From Phocaeicola_A sp045545095 (GTDB lineage Bacteria; Bacteroidota; Bacteroidia; Bacteroidales; Bacteroidaceae): a stretch of 31,746 bases of DNA. Of this stretch, positions 24,050 through 31,718 are shown piece by piece (the first letter of the stretch is position 1; each line of letters opens with the position of its first letter). Position numbers and translations under genes: made by a program. The stretch lies in the NCBI GenBank assembly GCA_045545095.1, contig JAZQAG010000003.1, positions 1-31,746 on the forward strand, written 5' to 3'. The notes under the pieces were generated by a model, which was not told where the DNA came from, made no database searches, and saw nothing but the letters and a program-made list of their open reading frames with translations.

Positions 24050-24741
24050 CTGTAGAAGAAATCAACAGGCTTATTGACAGATATTTGGAAGGACTGACTT
24101 CGCCCGAGGAGGAACGGCAGTTGGCTGTAGAGGTAAACCGGACGGATGCTCCGCAGGAGTGGATGATTATCCGTGAAATGTTGGGCGAACTGACCCTGGG
24201 CGAAGCCATTTATGACGAGGTGGTGAAGACTCGCAGGCGTCGCCATCTGTGGCATTATGCAGGATGGGGCATTGCTGCCTCGCTGGCACTTCTCCTTGCT
24301 GTAGGTGCTTTGTTGCCCAAAGACTCTGCAGAAAGCAGGGTAGGGGAAAAGATGGTGGCTGAAACACTTCTACAAGATGAAAAGGAGACGAAGCCTGAAA
24401 CGACGGTGGCACCGATAGCGGAGGAAATGGAAAAGGTCGGGGTGGAACAGACTGAAGAGGAAGAACGTCCGACAGTGGTCAGACCCACTGCCACATTAGC
24501 CCAAGTGACAAAGGAGGAAGCGCCGGTAGAAGAGACGGAGGAGACCGCAGAGAAGACCTTTTCGCTGGAAGACTTGAAGGCGCAAGTGAGCGAAGCCGAC
24601 CTGGCTCAGGTGGAAAAGAATTTTGAGCAGTGGCAGTTGCGGCAGACCATTCTTCATGAAAGTATCGAATTGCAGATTGCCATCAAAGAATTGGAGCGGA
24701 AATACGAATCCTATCTGGCTGAGAATGTGATAGAAATATAA
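24046..24741 (+). CDS. Single-TM probable anti-sigma factor (module 1)
   Basis: The 231-residue protein has a cytoplasmic N-terminus of about 68 residues ending in RRRR, one TM helix (about 70-90) and an acidic, Glu/Thr-rich periplasmic part with a coiled C-terminal segment (VEKNFEQWQLRQTILHESIE). The N-terminus carries RYLEGLTSPEEERQLAVEV and DAPQEW (34-39), then MLGELTLGEAIYDE. By hand, 31 of the first 60 residues are identical, without gaps, to the second module's protein. There is no zinc-binding anti-sigma (His-x3-Cys-x2-Cys) motif. The 4-bp overlap with the sigma gene, the topology and the pairing support an anti-sigma role by inference. Confidence 0.75.
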   Translation: MTVEEINRLIDRYLEGLTSPEEERQLAVEVNRTDAPQEWMIIREMLGELTLGEAIYDEVVKTRRRRHLWHYAGWGIAASLALLLAVGALLPKDSAESRVGEKMVAETLLQDEKETKPETTVAPIAEEMEKVGVEQTEEEERPTVVRPTATLAQVTKEEAPVEETEETAEKTFSLEDLKAQVSEADLAQVEKNFEQWQLRQTILHESIELQIAIKELERKYESYLAENVIEI

Positions 24742-24763
24742 ACCATAAAAACTATATAGAATT

Positions 24764-25858
24764 ATGAAGACAAGAAACACTCGTTGGATGATGTGGATGC
24801 TGATGATGGCCATGGCTGTCGGTGCATCGGCACAGAAGAATGTACTGAAGGCATTCGACAAGGTGAAGAGAGGCGAAGGCGTGATAGTAGAAAGCGTGGA
24901 TAACAAAAAGAGTGAAAAACCTGCCGTTTTGTGGTATTGCAATATCACGGAATTGAGCATCCCCAAGAAGGAAGATGTGGCAAAATATATGCCGGAATTG
25001 TACAAGGCATTTATAAAGGATAGCGAAAAGGAGAGTACTACTTTTTATAAAGAAATTCCCTCCTTGGGGTACAATGCTACGGAAGAAGAAACTGCCGGTC
25101 GTAAAAAGATTGTGGTGAAATACATTTCCCATCATTCATCTGTCGTTATAGGAGAAGACCCCTCGTACACGGCCATTGTATTGCGTAGTATGGTAAAATC
25201 ACACATTACCAAACGGGTAGTGGTGGCCATGGAGTATAAGAAAGAGGCAAGTGGAGGATTGTCAGTAAAGCTTTATGAGATAATGGGAGACAATTTCGAT
25301 TTGGGAGAAGAAACAGTTTCGGCCTTTCATGAAGAGGCGGCGGTGCATGTCCCTCAAACGCGAAAGGATGGTATCATCACCCGTATGCATTTCTATCGGG
25401 ATACATACAACGGTGAAGACAGTTCGGAGAACAGCGCCCTACTGCTGAACATGACAGAGTATCTGAATGCCCATTGGGGCAAGGCTTCCGGGGCTGAACA
25501 GGAAATGATACAGCTCATTCTGCGGGATATGGCCGGCCGTTCAAAGGCTCAGATTCACCGCGACCTTATTGAGAGATGTGGCCACACATTGAAGGGTGGA
25601 AGTGGGAAAGGATACGATTTTGATGCTGTAAAGCGGGTGAGATTGTATGTGGATGATTACAAGGCATGCAGTACCACTTATAATAAAGGTCAGGTGCTGG
25701 ACGATCTGAAATCTTATATCAGGAAATTAAAGCAGAAGGGAATCAACGAAAATACATCAAACGATGTGTACGAACATCTGGTGGAACTGAGGCGTATAGC
25801 AAGTACCAGTTACCACCAAGGGGTGATATCCGATATTGTTAGAATTTTGCAGAAATAG
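24764..25858 (+). CDS. Exported protein of unknown function (module 1 third gene)
   Basis: The 364-residue protein has a signal peptide (MKTRNTRWMMWMLMMAMAVG...SAQ), then about 340 soluble residues with no Cys-based lipobox and no further membrane helix. I recognise no family. The middle part is strand-rich (IVLRSMVKSHITKRVVVAME). The C-terminal third (about 225-364) is mainly helical with many Lys, Arg and Glu. It starts 22 bp after the anti-sigma gene and ends at a strong terminator, so it is probably the last gene of the sigma operon and may be its effector or a sensor of envelope state; that role is inferred from position only. Confidence 0.7.
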   Translation: MKTRNTRWMMWMLMMAMAVGASAQKNVLKAFDKVKRGEGVIVESVDNKKSEKPAVLWYCNITELSIPKKEDVAKYMPELYKAFIKDSEKESTTFYKEIPSLGYNATEEETAGRKKIVVKYISHHSSVVIGEDPSYTAIVLRSMVKSHITKRVVVAMEYKKEASGGLSVKLYEIMGDNFDLGEETVSAFHEEAAVHVPQTRKDGIITRMHFYRDTYNGEDSSENSALLLNMTEYLNAHWGKASGAEQEMIQLILRDMAGRSKAQIHRDLIERCGHTLKGGSGKGYDFDAVKRVRLYVDDYKACSTTYNKGQVLDDLKSYIRKLKQKGINENTSNDVYEHLVELRRIASTSYHQGVISDIVRILQK

Positions 25859-25881
25859 GAAAAGGGAATTGTCCAGAGCAA

Positions 25882-25930
25882 AAAGTCCGTACCCGATTGC
25901 GAAATGGGGTACGGACTTTGTTTGTTCTTT
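25882..25930 (+). terminator. Intrinsic terminator of the module 1 operon
   Basis: AAAGTCCGTACCC (25883-25895) pairs perfectly over 13 bp with GGGTACGGACTTT (25908-25920), loop about 12 bases. TTTGTTCTTT follows. It begins 24 bp after the stop codon. Confidence 0.88.
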
Positions 25931-25961
25931 ATGACTGTTCATGCATCGGACAGGCCCCATC

Positions 25962-26046
25962 TTTCCTTCCCAAAAGGAAAGTTTTGCAGAAAAGTTTCCT
26001 TCTGAAAAGGAAAAGATTGCCCATTTGTTTCCTTTTTAGAAGGAAA
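25962..26046. repeat. Three-palindrome repeat of the TTTCCTT...AAGGAAA family
   Basis: Three palindromes, TTTCCTTCCCAAAAGGAAA (25962), TTTCCTTCTGAAAAGGAAAA (25995) and TTTCCTTTTTAGAAGGAAA (26028), have starts exactly 33 bp apart with 13-14-base spacers. The last two and their spacer match 16871-16922 in reverse orientation. The array sits between two convergent operons, together with their terminators. Confidence 0.8.
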
Positions 26047-26108
26047 CGTTGATGCGTAAACAAAGCAACATAGGCAAATGCTCCGACACCGGCGAGGGGC
26101 ATATACAG

Positions 26109-26145
26109 AAAAAAAGTTGTGGCACGTCTCCCGACGTGCCACAAC
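26109..26145 (-). terminator. Intrinsic terminator of the module 2 operon
   Basis: A 13-bp perfect stem, GTTGTGGCACGTC (26116-26128) with GACGTGCCACAAC (26133-26145), encloses a 4-base loop. On the minus strand it is followed by seven T residues. It lies 65 bp after the leftward lipoprotein stop. Confidence 0.9.
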
Positions 26146-26209
26146 CAAGCTATGATAAAATATACTCATTTTATGTGCTTCTCTTCCTGTATAGATTTAA
26201 GTATATTTC

Positions 26210-27385
26210 TTATTCCACGATTTTCCGTTCTACGTATTCAAACAGTTTCTGGTTTTCGCGCAGGGTTTCCACCTTCATGTTCATTATCTGTTGCCCTTTT
26301 GGGTTTGCTCCCCAGGCGTTGAAGGGTTCACCGTCCAATTCGATGTAATGAATATGGGTAACGTCCAACGGGATGGGTTCGAACTCCAGTACCAAGGCAA
26401 ACCAGTCGCCTGCACACTCTTCAACCCAGAACAGATGGTCCATAGGGACACCTTGTATTCCCTTCAATTTGTATTGCTTACCGTCATTGCCGTCCAACAA
26501 GAAGGTGTTGCTGTTGTACCTATAGTACTCTCTTGTCCATGTCTGGTTGTGCGGTACAGCCAGATAGGTAGCCTCCGGTGTTCTCCAAAGAGCAAAGGTA
26601 TTCTGGTTTTCCAGCGGCTTGATGGTATGCACCTTGTGGTAGTAGGCCCATGTGTCGGCATCGTCCTTGTTGTAGTTTTGCTCGGGCTGTTTCAGTTGCG
26701 GGGTGCGGATGTTCGGTTTATGGTCGTATTCGGCATTCTCCAGTCCATTCCGCTTGATTTTGATTCTGCCTTCACTGTCGTACAACCCCCAGTTGGGAAC
26801 ACCCGTGATGGATATATATTGGGTGGATTCCGGTAGCGGTGGGAAGGTGATGGTGAAGTCTATCAGCGAGTCCTTGGGAGCCTGCACGGTGAAGTACTGT
26901 TGCATGACGTCGGGCGTTGTCACTCTTGGCTTGTAGTGTACACCTGTCTCTTCATCCACGATGTAGGTCTCCTCGCCGCCGAGCCACATTCTCTTCACCG
27001 GATGGGCCGGCATTGGGAAGTAACAGTGGAGCACCGTCTGGTTCTGCTCTTCCTTCAGTTCCCAAAAGAGACCAGTCAAGTCATTGCGTGATCCTATATC
27101 CTTGCGTGCTTCGGCCAGTTTTTGGTAAGGTTGGGTGTGTCTTCCTGCAAAGTTCAGATCTTCAGTCTTGACGGTCTTGACATCGCCGCGGTATTTGTTG
27201 GCGGTTCTGCGCCATTCGATGACGCTGTCTTGCAGTTCTTCGTCCCACACCTGAGGAGCTGAGTTCCACCAATATATCTTACTTTGATACAAGGTACTGT
27301 TGTCTGTAAAGTTTTCTGCCACTTTAGGGGCGCATGCCGAGGCCAGGATACATGTGGCCATGATGGCTACTCTTGATTGTTTCAT
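26210..27385 (-). CDS. Lipoprotein of unknown function (module 2 third gene)
   Basis: The 391-residue protein has a lipoprotein signal ending ILASAC (Cys18), so it should be anchored in the envelope. The mature part is rich in Trp, Tyr and strand-like segments (IYWWNSAPQVWDEEL, LHCYFPMPAHPVKRMWLGGE, YISITGVPNWGLYDSEGRI, FWVEECAGDWFALVLEFEPI). I recognise no family or catalytic motif. Its ATG overlaps the anti-sigma stop by four bases (27382-27385), so it is translationally coupled to that gene and is the counterpart, by position but not by evident sequence, of the exported protein ending module 1. A strong terminator follows. Confidence 0.75.
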   Translation of the reverse strand: MKQSRVAIMATCILASACAPKVAENFTDNSTLYQSKIYWWNSAPQVWDEELQDSVIEWRRTANKYRGDVKTVKTEDLNFAGRHTQPYQKLAEARKDIGSRNDLTGLFWELKEEQNQTVLHCYFPMPAHPVKRMWLGGEETYIVDEETGVHYKPRVTTPDVMQQYFTVQAPKDSLIDFTITFPPLPESTQYISITGVPNWGLYDSEGRIKIKRNGLENAEYDHKPNIRTPQLKQPEQNYNKDDADTWAYYHKVHTIKPLENQNTFALWRTPEATYLAVPHNQTWTREYYRYNSNTFLLDGNDGKQYKLKGIQGVPMDHLFWVEECAGDWFALVLEFEPIPLDVTHIHYIELDGEPFNAWGANPKGQQIMNMKVETLRENQKLFEYVERKIVE

Positions 27386-28203
27386 ATCTTTATGGTTTTA
27401 TGGTTATTTATGATATATGGATTGTTTTCTATTTCGTTCCTGAATTCGCGGTAGCAGGTCGAGAAGACCGATGAATTGGTCGTTGTGTACGAGCAATGGA
27501 GCAGGATGTGGCCTCTGACCCTCTCTGCCATCCACTGGTAATGGATGTTCTTCCGGCTGTCTTCCAACTGGAAGATAAACTGCTTGTCGTTGAGGCTCAA
27601 GTGGTAACCAGGGTGCCTGTTGCTGTACCAGCAGGCCACCTGCACCAGTCGTCCGATGATGTCCTGCTCTTCGTTGTCGGCGAACAGATAGACAGATTCC
27701 TGCGGGGCATTCTCCGTCGATGTCGGACAGTCGGGGTGGAGACTGTCGGCACTATAGACCTTGGCCAGTTCCTTGATGAATCGGGTGACACGGGCAGGGT
27801 CCTGATAAGTCTCAGCGACCATTGTCGTAGTAGGAGCGGATGATGCAGTCGGAGCGGTCTCTGTGCCAGGTTCTGAGGCTGCCAATACGGTCTTGTCCGC
27901 CTCATGGCGGTGGTATCTCCATGAGAAACCAAAACCCACTAACAGCAACAGACAGGCTGCCGCTGCCCACCACCAGTTCTGCAGCGATGGCTTGCGGGTG
28001 AACCTTTGCGTGGCACGTTCTGTCATGATGTGGTCGAACAGTGCTTCGTCAGTGGCCAGTTCGCCCATCATGGCGGCTATGAGTTTCCACTCTTCGGGAG
28101 CGTCATCACGCGTCACTTCCAGCGCCAGCTGCTTCTCTTCCTCCAAGGTAGTCTCGCCATTGAGGTACTTGGCAATCAGTATTTCAGTTTCCTTGTGCGT
28201 CAT
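27382..28203 (-). CDS. Single-TM probable anti-sigma factor (module 2)
   Basis: The 273-residue protein has a cytoplasmic N-terminus with KYLNGETTLEEEKQLALEV and DAPEEW at exactly residues 34-39, as in module 1, then MMGELATDEALFDH. A TM helix (about 78-95) precedes a Thr/Ala/Pro-rich linker and a periplasmic domain (about 130-273) with QESVYLFADNEEQDIIGRLV and LNDKQFIFQLEDSRKN that is not shared with module 1. There is no zinc anti-sigma motif. It overlaps the sigma gene by four bases upstream (28200-28203) and the lipoprotein by four downstream. Anti-sigma function is inferred from these couplings and from the conserved N-terminus. Confidence 0.75.
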   Translation of the reverse strand: MTHKETEILIAKYLNGETTLEEEKQLALEVTRDDAPEEWKLIAAMMGELATDEALFDHIMTERATQRFTRKPSLQNWWWAAAACLLLLVGFGFSWRYHRHEADKTVLAASEPGTETAPTASSAPTTTMVAETYQDPARVTRFIKELAKVYSADSLHPDCPTSTENAPQESVYLFADNEEQDIIGRLVQVACWYSNRHPGYHLSLNDKQFIFQLEDSRKNIHYQWMAERVRGHILLHCSYTTTNSSVFSTCYREFRNEIENNPYIINNHKTIKI

Positions 28204-28718
28204 GATTTCAAACTCTTCTTTAATTCTTCATATATTTTTCTTCGCGCAGTTGAGATAATGCTCTTCACCGATGGTTTGGAGATGTTTGTCTTACTGGCTA
28301 TTTCGTCCAGTTCCCAGCCTTCAATCTGACGGAGTTCGTAGAGCCGGCGCTCGCCAGGAGTCAGCTGCCCGATGGCTTCGTCTATGGCAGATTGCAGTTC
28401 ATCAGTTTCCAGTATCTCTTGAGGCGATTGTGCGGCCGGCATCTCTTTCGTGATGGAATCGGGAGGGATAGCACCGTACAGTTGGACAGACTCTTTCCGC
28501 TTCCGCATCATGTCCATGCAACAATGTTTGGCTATTCGGATGGCAAGTCCCTCATGAGTCTGACCGATATCCAAGCGGTCGCGGTATCTCCACAGAGCCA
28601 CCAATCCTTCCTGAGCCACGTCGTCTGCATCCGACTCGTTGCCGAAGAAGTTGCGTCCCACGGACATCATCACTTTTCTCAGTCCTGGAGCAATTGTCTC
28701 AAACTCTGCTTGTGTCAT
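28200..28718 (-). CDS. ECF-type RNA polymerase sigma factor (module 2)
   Basis: The 172-residue protein has region 2 (LRKVMMSVGRNFFGNESDAD, DVAQEGLVALWRYRDRL) and region 4 (LTPGERRLYELRQIEGWELD, then EIASKTNISKPSVKSIISTA). It is clearly paralogous to the sigma factor at 23540-24049 over its whole length. The ATG at 28718 begins MTQAEFETIAPGLRKV. It is first in a tightly overlapping leftward operon with its membrane partner and a lipoprotein. Its upstream region (28719-29124) contains no exact consensus promoter on this strand but does hold four phased palindromes at 28933-29016, so transcription may depend on another sigma factor or on itself. Confidence 0.9.
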   Translation of the reverse strand: MTQAEFETIAPGLRKVMMSVGRNFFGNESDADDVAQEGLVALWRYRDRLDIGQTHEGLAIRIAKHCCMDMMRKRKESVQLYGAIPPDSITKEMPAAQSPQEILETDELQSAIDEAIGQLTPGERRLYELRQIEGWELDEIASKTNISKPSVKSIISTARRKIYEELKKSLKS

Positions 28719-28932
28719 TCTCTGTTTGGTCCTTTTTTGCGTGATTGCCGGCTGTTTGCCTCTTGTTTTTGATGCGCTTTCATTGATATAAGCGTAGCGA
28801 AGTGCAAAAAGTAAAGTGGGAAATGCAAACTTTTTTGCTATTTACCAAAAAAAATCTTTTGTCAGAAGTAAAATAGAAAAACATTTATATCCAAATAGAA
28901 GCCCAAATAACAGAAAAATGCCGGGCAATAGT

Positions 28933-29016
28933 TTATCCCAAGCTTTGGTTTACTTAAACCAAGGTTTGGTCCAATTATCCCAAGGCTTGGTTTAAGTAAA
29001 CCAAAGCTTGGGATAA
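28933..29016. repeat. Four tandem 21-bp palindromic units (84 bp)
   Basis: Units begin at 28933, 28954, 28975 and 28996, with no gaps. Each has a CCAAG-S-YTTGG-type core (CCAAGCTTTGG, CCAAGGTTTGG, CCAAGGCTTGG, CCAAAGCTTGG) flanked by A/T. Units 1 and 3 begin TTATCC; units 2 and 4 have TAAACC before the core. The outer 31 bases on each side (28933-28963 and 28986-29016) are perfect reverse complements, leaving a 22-base centre. Confidence 0.9.
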
Positions 29017-29028
29017 GTTACTTTTCGG

Positions 29029-29036
29029 TACTTTTG
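29029..29036 (+). promoter_or_regulatory. Plus-strand -7 element TACTTTTG beside the palindrome array
   Basis: This is an exact TAnnTTTG match 13 bp right of the last palindrome. A TTGG at 29008-29011 inside the fourth unit could serve as a -33 with a short 17-bp spacer. Transcription would run antisense into the 3' end of the permease gene. Confidence 0.35.
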
Positions 29037-29124
29037 TCTGTTTAAAGTGTGACTTATCATTTTGGTGGCTGTATGGGTGGAAATGTTCAACTGAAGAGAA
29101 ATAAGAAGAACTTGCAAAGAAGCA

Positions 29125-31455
29125 TCATCCCTTGCAAATCTCATCTGCCGGATGGGCTTTGGCTGTGCGCCACACGCGCCAACCGATGCAGAGGGCGACG
29201 AGCAGGGCCACACCAGCGAAGATGGCAGGGCAGAGCCACAGGGGAATCTCCACCTGATGGATGTATCCCTCTAACCACGGCTTGACGCAGGCGTAGGCCA
29301 CGGGGAAGGCCACCACGGCCGCTGCCAGAAGCACCACTAACTGTTCGGTGAAGAAGAGCCGCAGAATATCGCCCACCTTGGCACCGAACACCTTACGTAC
29401 GGCAATCTCCTTGCGCCGCTGTTCGCAACTGATGGTTATCAGCGAATAGACACCGAACAGGGCTATCAGGATGCAGACGGCTGTCATTACGTAGAACAAG
29501 CCAAGGAGCGTATCTTCGGAGTGGAGCAGTTGGTTGAAGTCTTCATCAATGTTGCTCAAGTTCCAATCATCTCCATAATAGCCGTTACCATGGAAGCGGC
29601 TGTTGATGGAGTCGCGCAAGGCCGGCCATGAGCCGGGATGGTAGCTGAAGCTGATATGCTTCTTTCTATTGTTTTCCATATCCTCTTTCTCCTTGGGTAC
29701 GTATAGCATGGGTTCTTGCGGAACGATAAGTGACTTGGCGCTGACGTTGCGCACCACTCCCTTGATGTGCAACCGTAAGTCATGTACAAAGGTGTCCACC
29801 GGATGTGTCAAGTTCAGGAATTCTACGGCCGATTCATTAACCAAAGCCACCTCCTTTTCGTGGTCTTCTATCCAACGGCCTTCTTGTAACTCCAGTCCCC
29901 AGAATTCAGCCTCCTCCCGAGTAATGGGCTTAACACTAATAAACTTTGAAGAGTTTCTGACCCGTTCGCGATATCCACTTGAGCTTATTTGGTAGCACCC
30001 TGTTTTTACTTCCTCTACATCGGGATGGCTTTGCAGGTAGTGAGCCATCTCTTCCACTTTTTCAGGATTATTCCAACAGTAGAATACAGCACGATTCTCG
30101 TACTTGAATCCGATGTCGGTGCTGTTGCGCAGGTAGTGCAATTGCAGGATGATGACTGAGGTAAAGAATACCAGTCCTATACAGATAGCCAACTGTACCC
30201 ACTGGCTCAAAGGGCGGAACAGGTTACGCTGTGCGGTGACCATACCCTTGTGCAACGTTTCGTTGAGCGACTGCCGCTGTATCCACCAAGTGACACCCAC
30301 CAACAGAGGTATGGTACACAAGGCGACAGCTGACATGTACAAGCTCATTTCGCTGAAGAAGTAGGAATTTTCCTCCCCGATATGGGTAATCTCCTTGAAC
30401 TCGGGCAACGTCAGACTGACAAACAGCATCCCCAAGAGGCTGGCCGCACAGAGCAGCAGGAAGAATTCCGTAATGAGCAACATCAGCAACTGCTTGCGTG
30501 TGGAGCCGCACACCAAGCGCAAAGCCAATTCGCGTGACCGCATACGGATGCGGATGACGTAGAGCGAAAGATAATTGAAGATGGCACACACTACTACCAA
30601 CAGTCCCAAGAGGGCAAAGGTGCGGATGTGGGCTATCTTGACAAGGCCGGAAAATAGGCCGGAAAGTTCGGTGCGGAAGGATGTGAGCGGAATCACCCGT
30701 GACTCGGTTATGGGTACTGGGCTTATTTTATTGACAAGAGCCGATACCGTGTCTGCATTGGCCGTAGGATGCATACGCATGACAGTGTAGTAGTTCCAGA
30801 AGTATTCCCCGTTGCATTCGGATATCTCTTCAGCCCTGAAAGGAACAATACATTGAAAGCGGAAATAGCTGTGTTTCCCCCAGTCCTTCACCACAGCGGC
30901 TACTGTGTAAGTACCGTTTTCCCACATCTTGCCCGTATAAGTTTTGGGGTTGGCAGGTTTGACGGCCAGTTTCACCTCCTTGCCTATACAATCAATGGTA
31001 CCGAACAACTTCATTGCCAGTTTTTCAGTCACTATGGCCGTAGTTCCGTCAGGTTGCATCAGCGGATAGCTCCCGGCTACCAGTTTTGGTTGAAGAGTAG
31101 GCAGGAACATGGAGTCGGCTATCATGACAAAATCGTAGATGTTCTCGTTGATGCTCAATGCGGTTTGCCGAAACACGGTGGCTTGCTCTACTTGTGGGAT
31201 TTTCTCCATTGCCTGCGAGGCTGCAGAGTAATGGGTGGAAGGAAAGACCCTCGCCCACTTGTCTGTCGAAGTAACCTGTATATACAGGTTCTCCGCCTCA
31301 GGATGAAACGCGTCATACGTTGTCTCGTATCTCCACCACAGGGAGGAGAGGGCAAAACAGGTGAATCCTACGGCCAGGCCGATGAGGCTCAGCAGTGTCT
31401 GCAACTTGTACTTCGTCAGTTGGTTCAGAGCCATGGTCAAATTGTGTAGCAGCAT
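29125..31455 (-). CDS. ABC transporter permease with two FtsX/MacB-type modules
   Basis: The 776-residue protein has an N-terminal TM helix (about 18-40), a large periplasmic MacB-like core domain, then TM helices near 283-305, 330-352 and 370-392. A second copy of the plan follows: TM near 422-440, another periplasmic domain, and three C-terminal TM helices near 665-775. The cytoplasmic coupling segment of the FtsX family is seen twice (RELALRLVCGSTRKQLLMLL and RKEIAVRKVFGAKVGDILRL). Such proteins form mechanotransmission or export pumps with an ABC ATPase, which is not in this window. The start at 31455 fits the family's MLLHNL opening; an internal ATG at 31434 is possible. A consensus promoter precedes it. 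Confidence 0.92.
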   Translation of the reverse strand: MLLHNLTMALNQLTKYKLQTLLSLIGLAVGFTCFALSSLWWRYETTYDAFHPEAENLYIQVTSTDKWARVFPSTHYSAASQAMEKIPQVEQATVFRQTALSINENIYDFVMIADSMFLPTLQPKLVAGSYPLMQPDGTTAIVTEKLAMKLFGTIDCIGKEVKLAVKPANPKTYTGKMWENGTYTVAAVVKDWGKHSYFRFQCIVPFRAEEISECNGEYFWNYYTVMRMHPTANADTVSALVNKISPVPITESRVIPLTSFRTELSGLFSGLVKIAHIRTFALLGLLVVVCAIFNYLSLYVIRIRMRSRELALRLVCGSTRKQLLMLLITEFFLLLCAASLLGMLFVSLTLPEFKEITHIGEENSYFFSEMSLYMSAVALCTIPLLVGVTWWIQRQSLNETLHKGMVTAQRNLFRPLSQWVQLAICIGLVFFTSVIILQLHYLRNSTDIGFKYENRAVFYCWNNPEKVEEMAHYLQSHPDVEEVKTGCYQISSSGYRERVRNSSKFISVKPITREEAEFWGLELQEGRWIEDHEKEVALVNESAVEFLNLTHPVDTFVHDLRLHIKGVVRNVSAKSLIVPQEPMLYVPKEKEDMENNRKKHISFSYHPGSWPALRDSINSRFHGNGYYGDDWNLSNIDEDFNQLLHSEDTLLGLFYVMTAVCILIALFGVYSLITISCEQRRKEIAVRKVFGAKVGDILRLFFTEQLVVLLAAAVVAFPVAYACVKPWLEGYIHQVEIPLWLCPAIFAGVALLVALCIGWRVWRTAKAHPADEICKG

Positions 31456-31496
31456 GTCTGTTCTTTTATTTTATGACAAATAATCTCTTTTTGTGG

Positions 31497-31527
31497 CAAA
31501 TGTATGCAAATCAGTCCGTCCGACAAA
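31497..31527 (-). promoter_or_regulatory. Complete Bacteroides promoter (TTTG, 19 bp, TACATTTG) of the permease gene
   Basis: On the minus strand, TTTG (31527-31524), a 19-bp spacer and TACATTTG (31504-31497) match consensus exactly, about 41 bp before the ATG at 31455. Confidence 0.75.
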
Positions 31528-31612
31528 GGAAAGTATGCGGAAACCGCCTGATAATAACCTTTATAAATAGTAGGTAACAATATTTAACGAGTTGACAAGG
31601 CATGAACCTTGG

Positions 31613-31680
31613 GCGATGGCTGATAGCAATGGCTGATGGCTTCGACCTTTGACCTTTGACCTTAGACATTTGACCTTAGT
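31613..31680. repeat. Short tandem words (ATGGCTGAT; GACCTTTGACCTTTGACCTT)
   Basis: ATGGCTGA occurs twice near 31617-31637. GACCTTT-type 7-mers are then repeated about five times in tandem with small changes (31644-31679). These look like degenerate intergenic repeat DNA. Confidence 0.6.
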
Positions 31681-31718
31681 CCCATCAACGTCTCAACGAA
31701 TCACTCTTCATTACAGCT

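Larger units (their letters stand above)
28719..29124. other. Intergenic region upstream of module 2 sigma gene
   Basis: These 406 bp are AT-rich near the sigma start, with a near -7 on the minus strand (TACTTTTTG, one base longer than consensus, near 28813-28821). The four-unit palindrome array follows at 28933-29016, then a plus-strand TACTTTTG at 29029-29036. No supported gene is present. Confidence 0.6.

Noticed and set aside
29049..29285. Small rightward gene after the phased palindromes
   Set aside because: It begins with GTG, has Arg-rich antisense composition and overlaps the 3' end of the permease; an untranslated RNA is the more reasonable idea.
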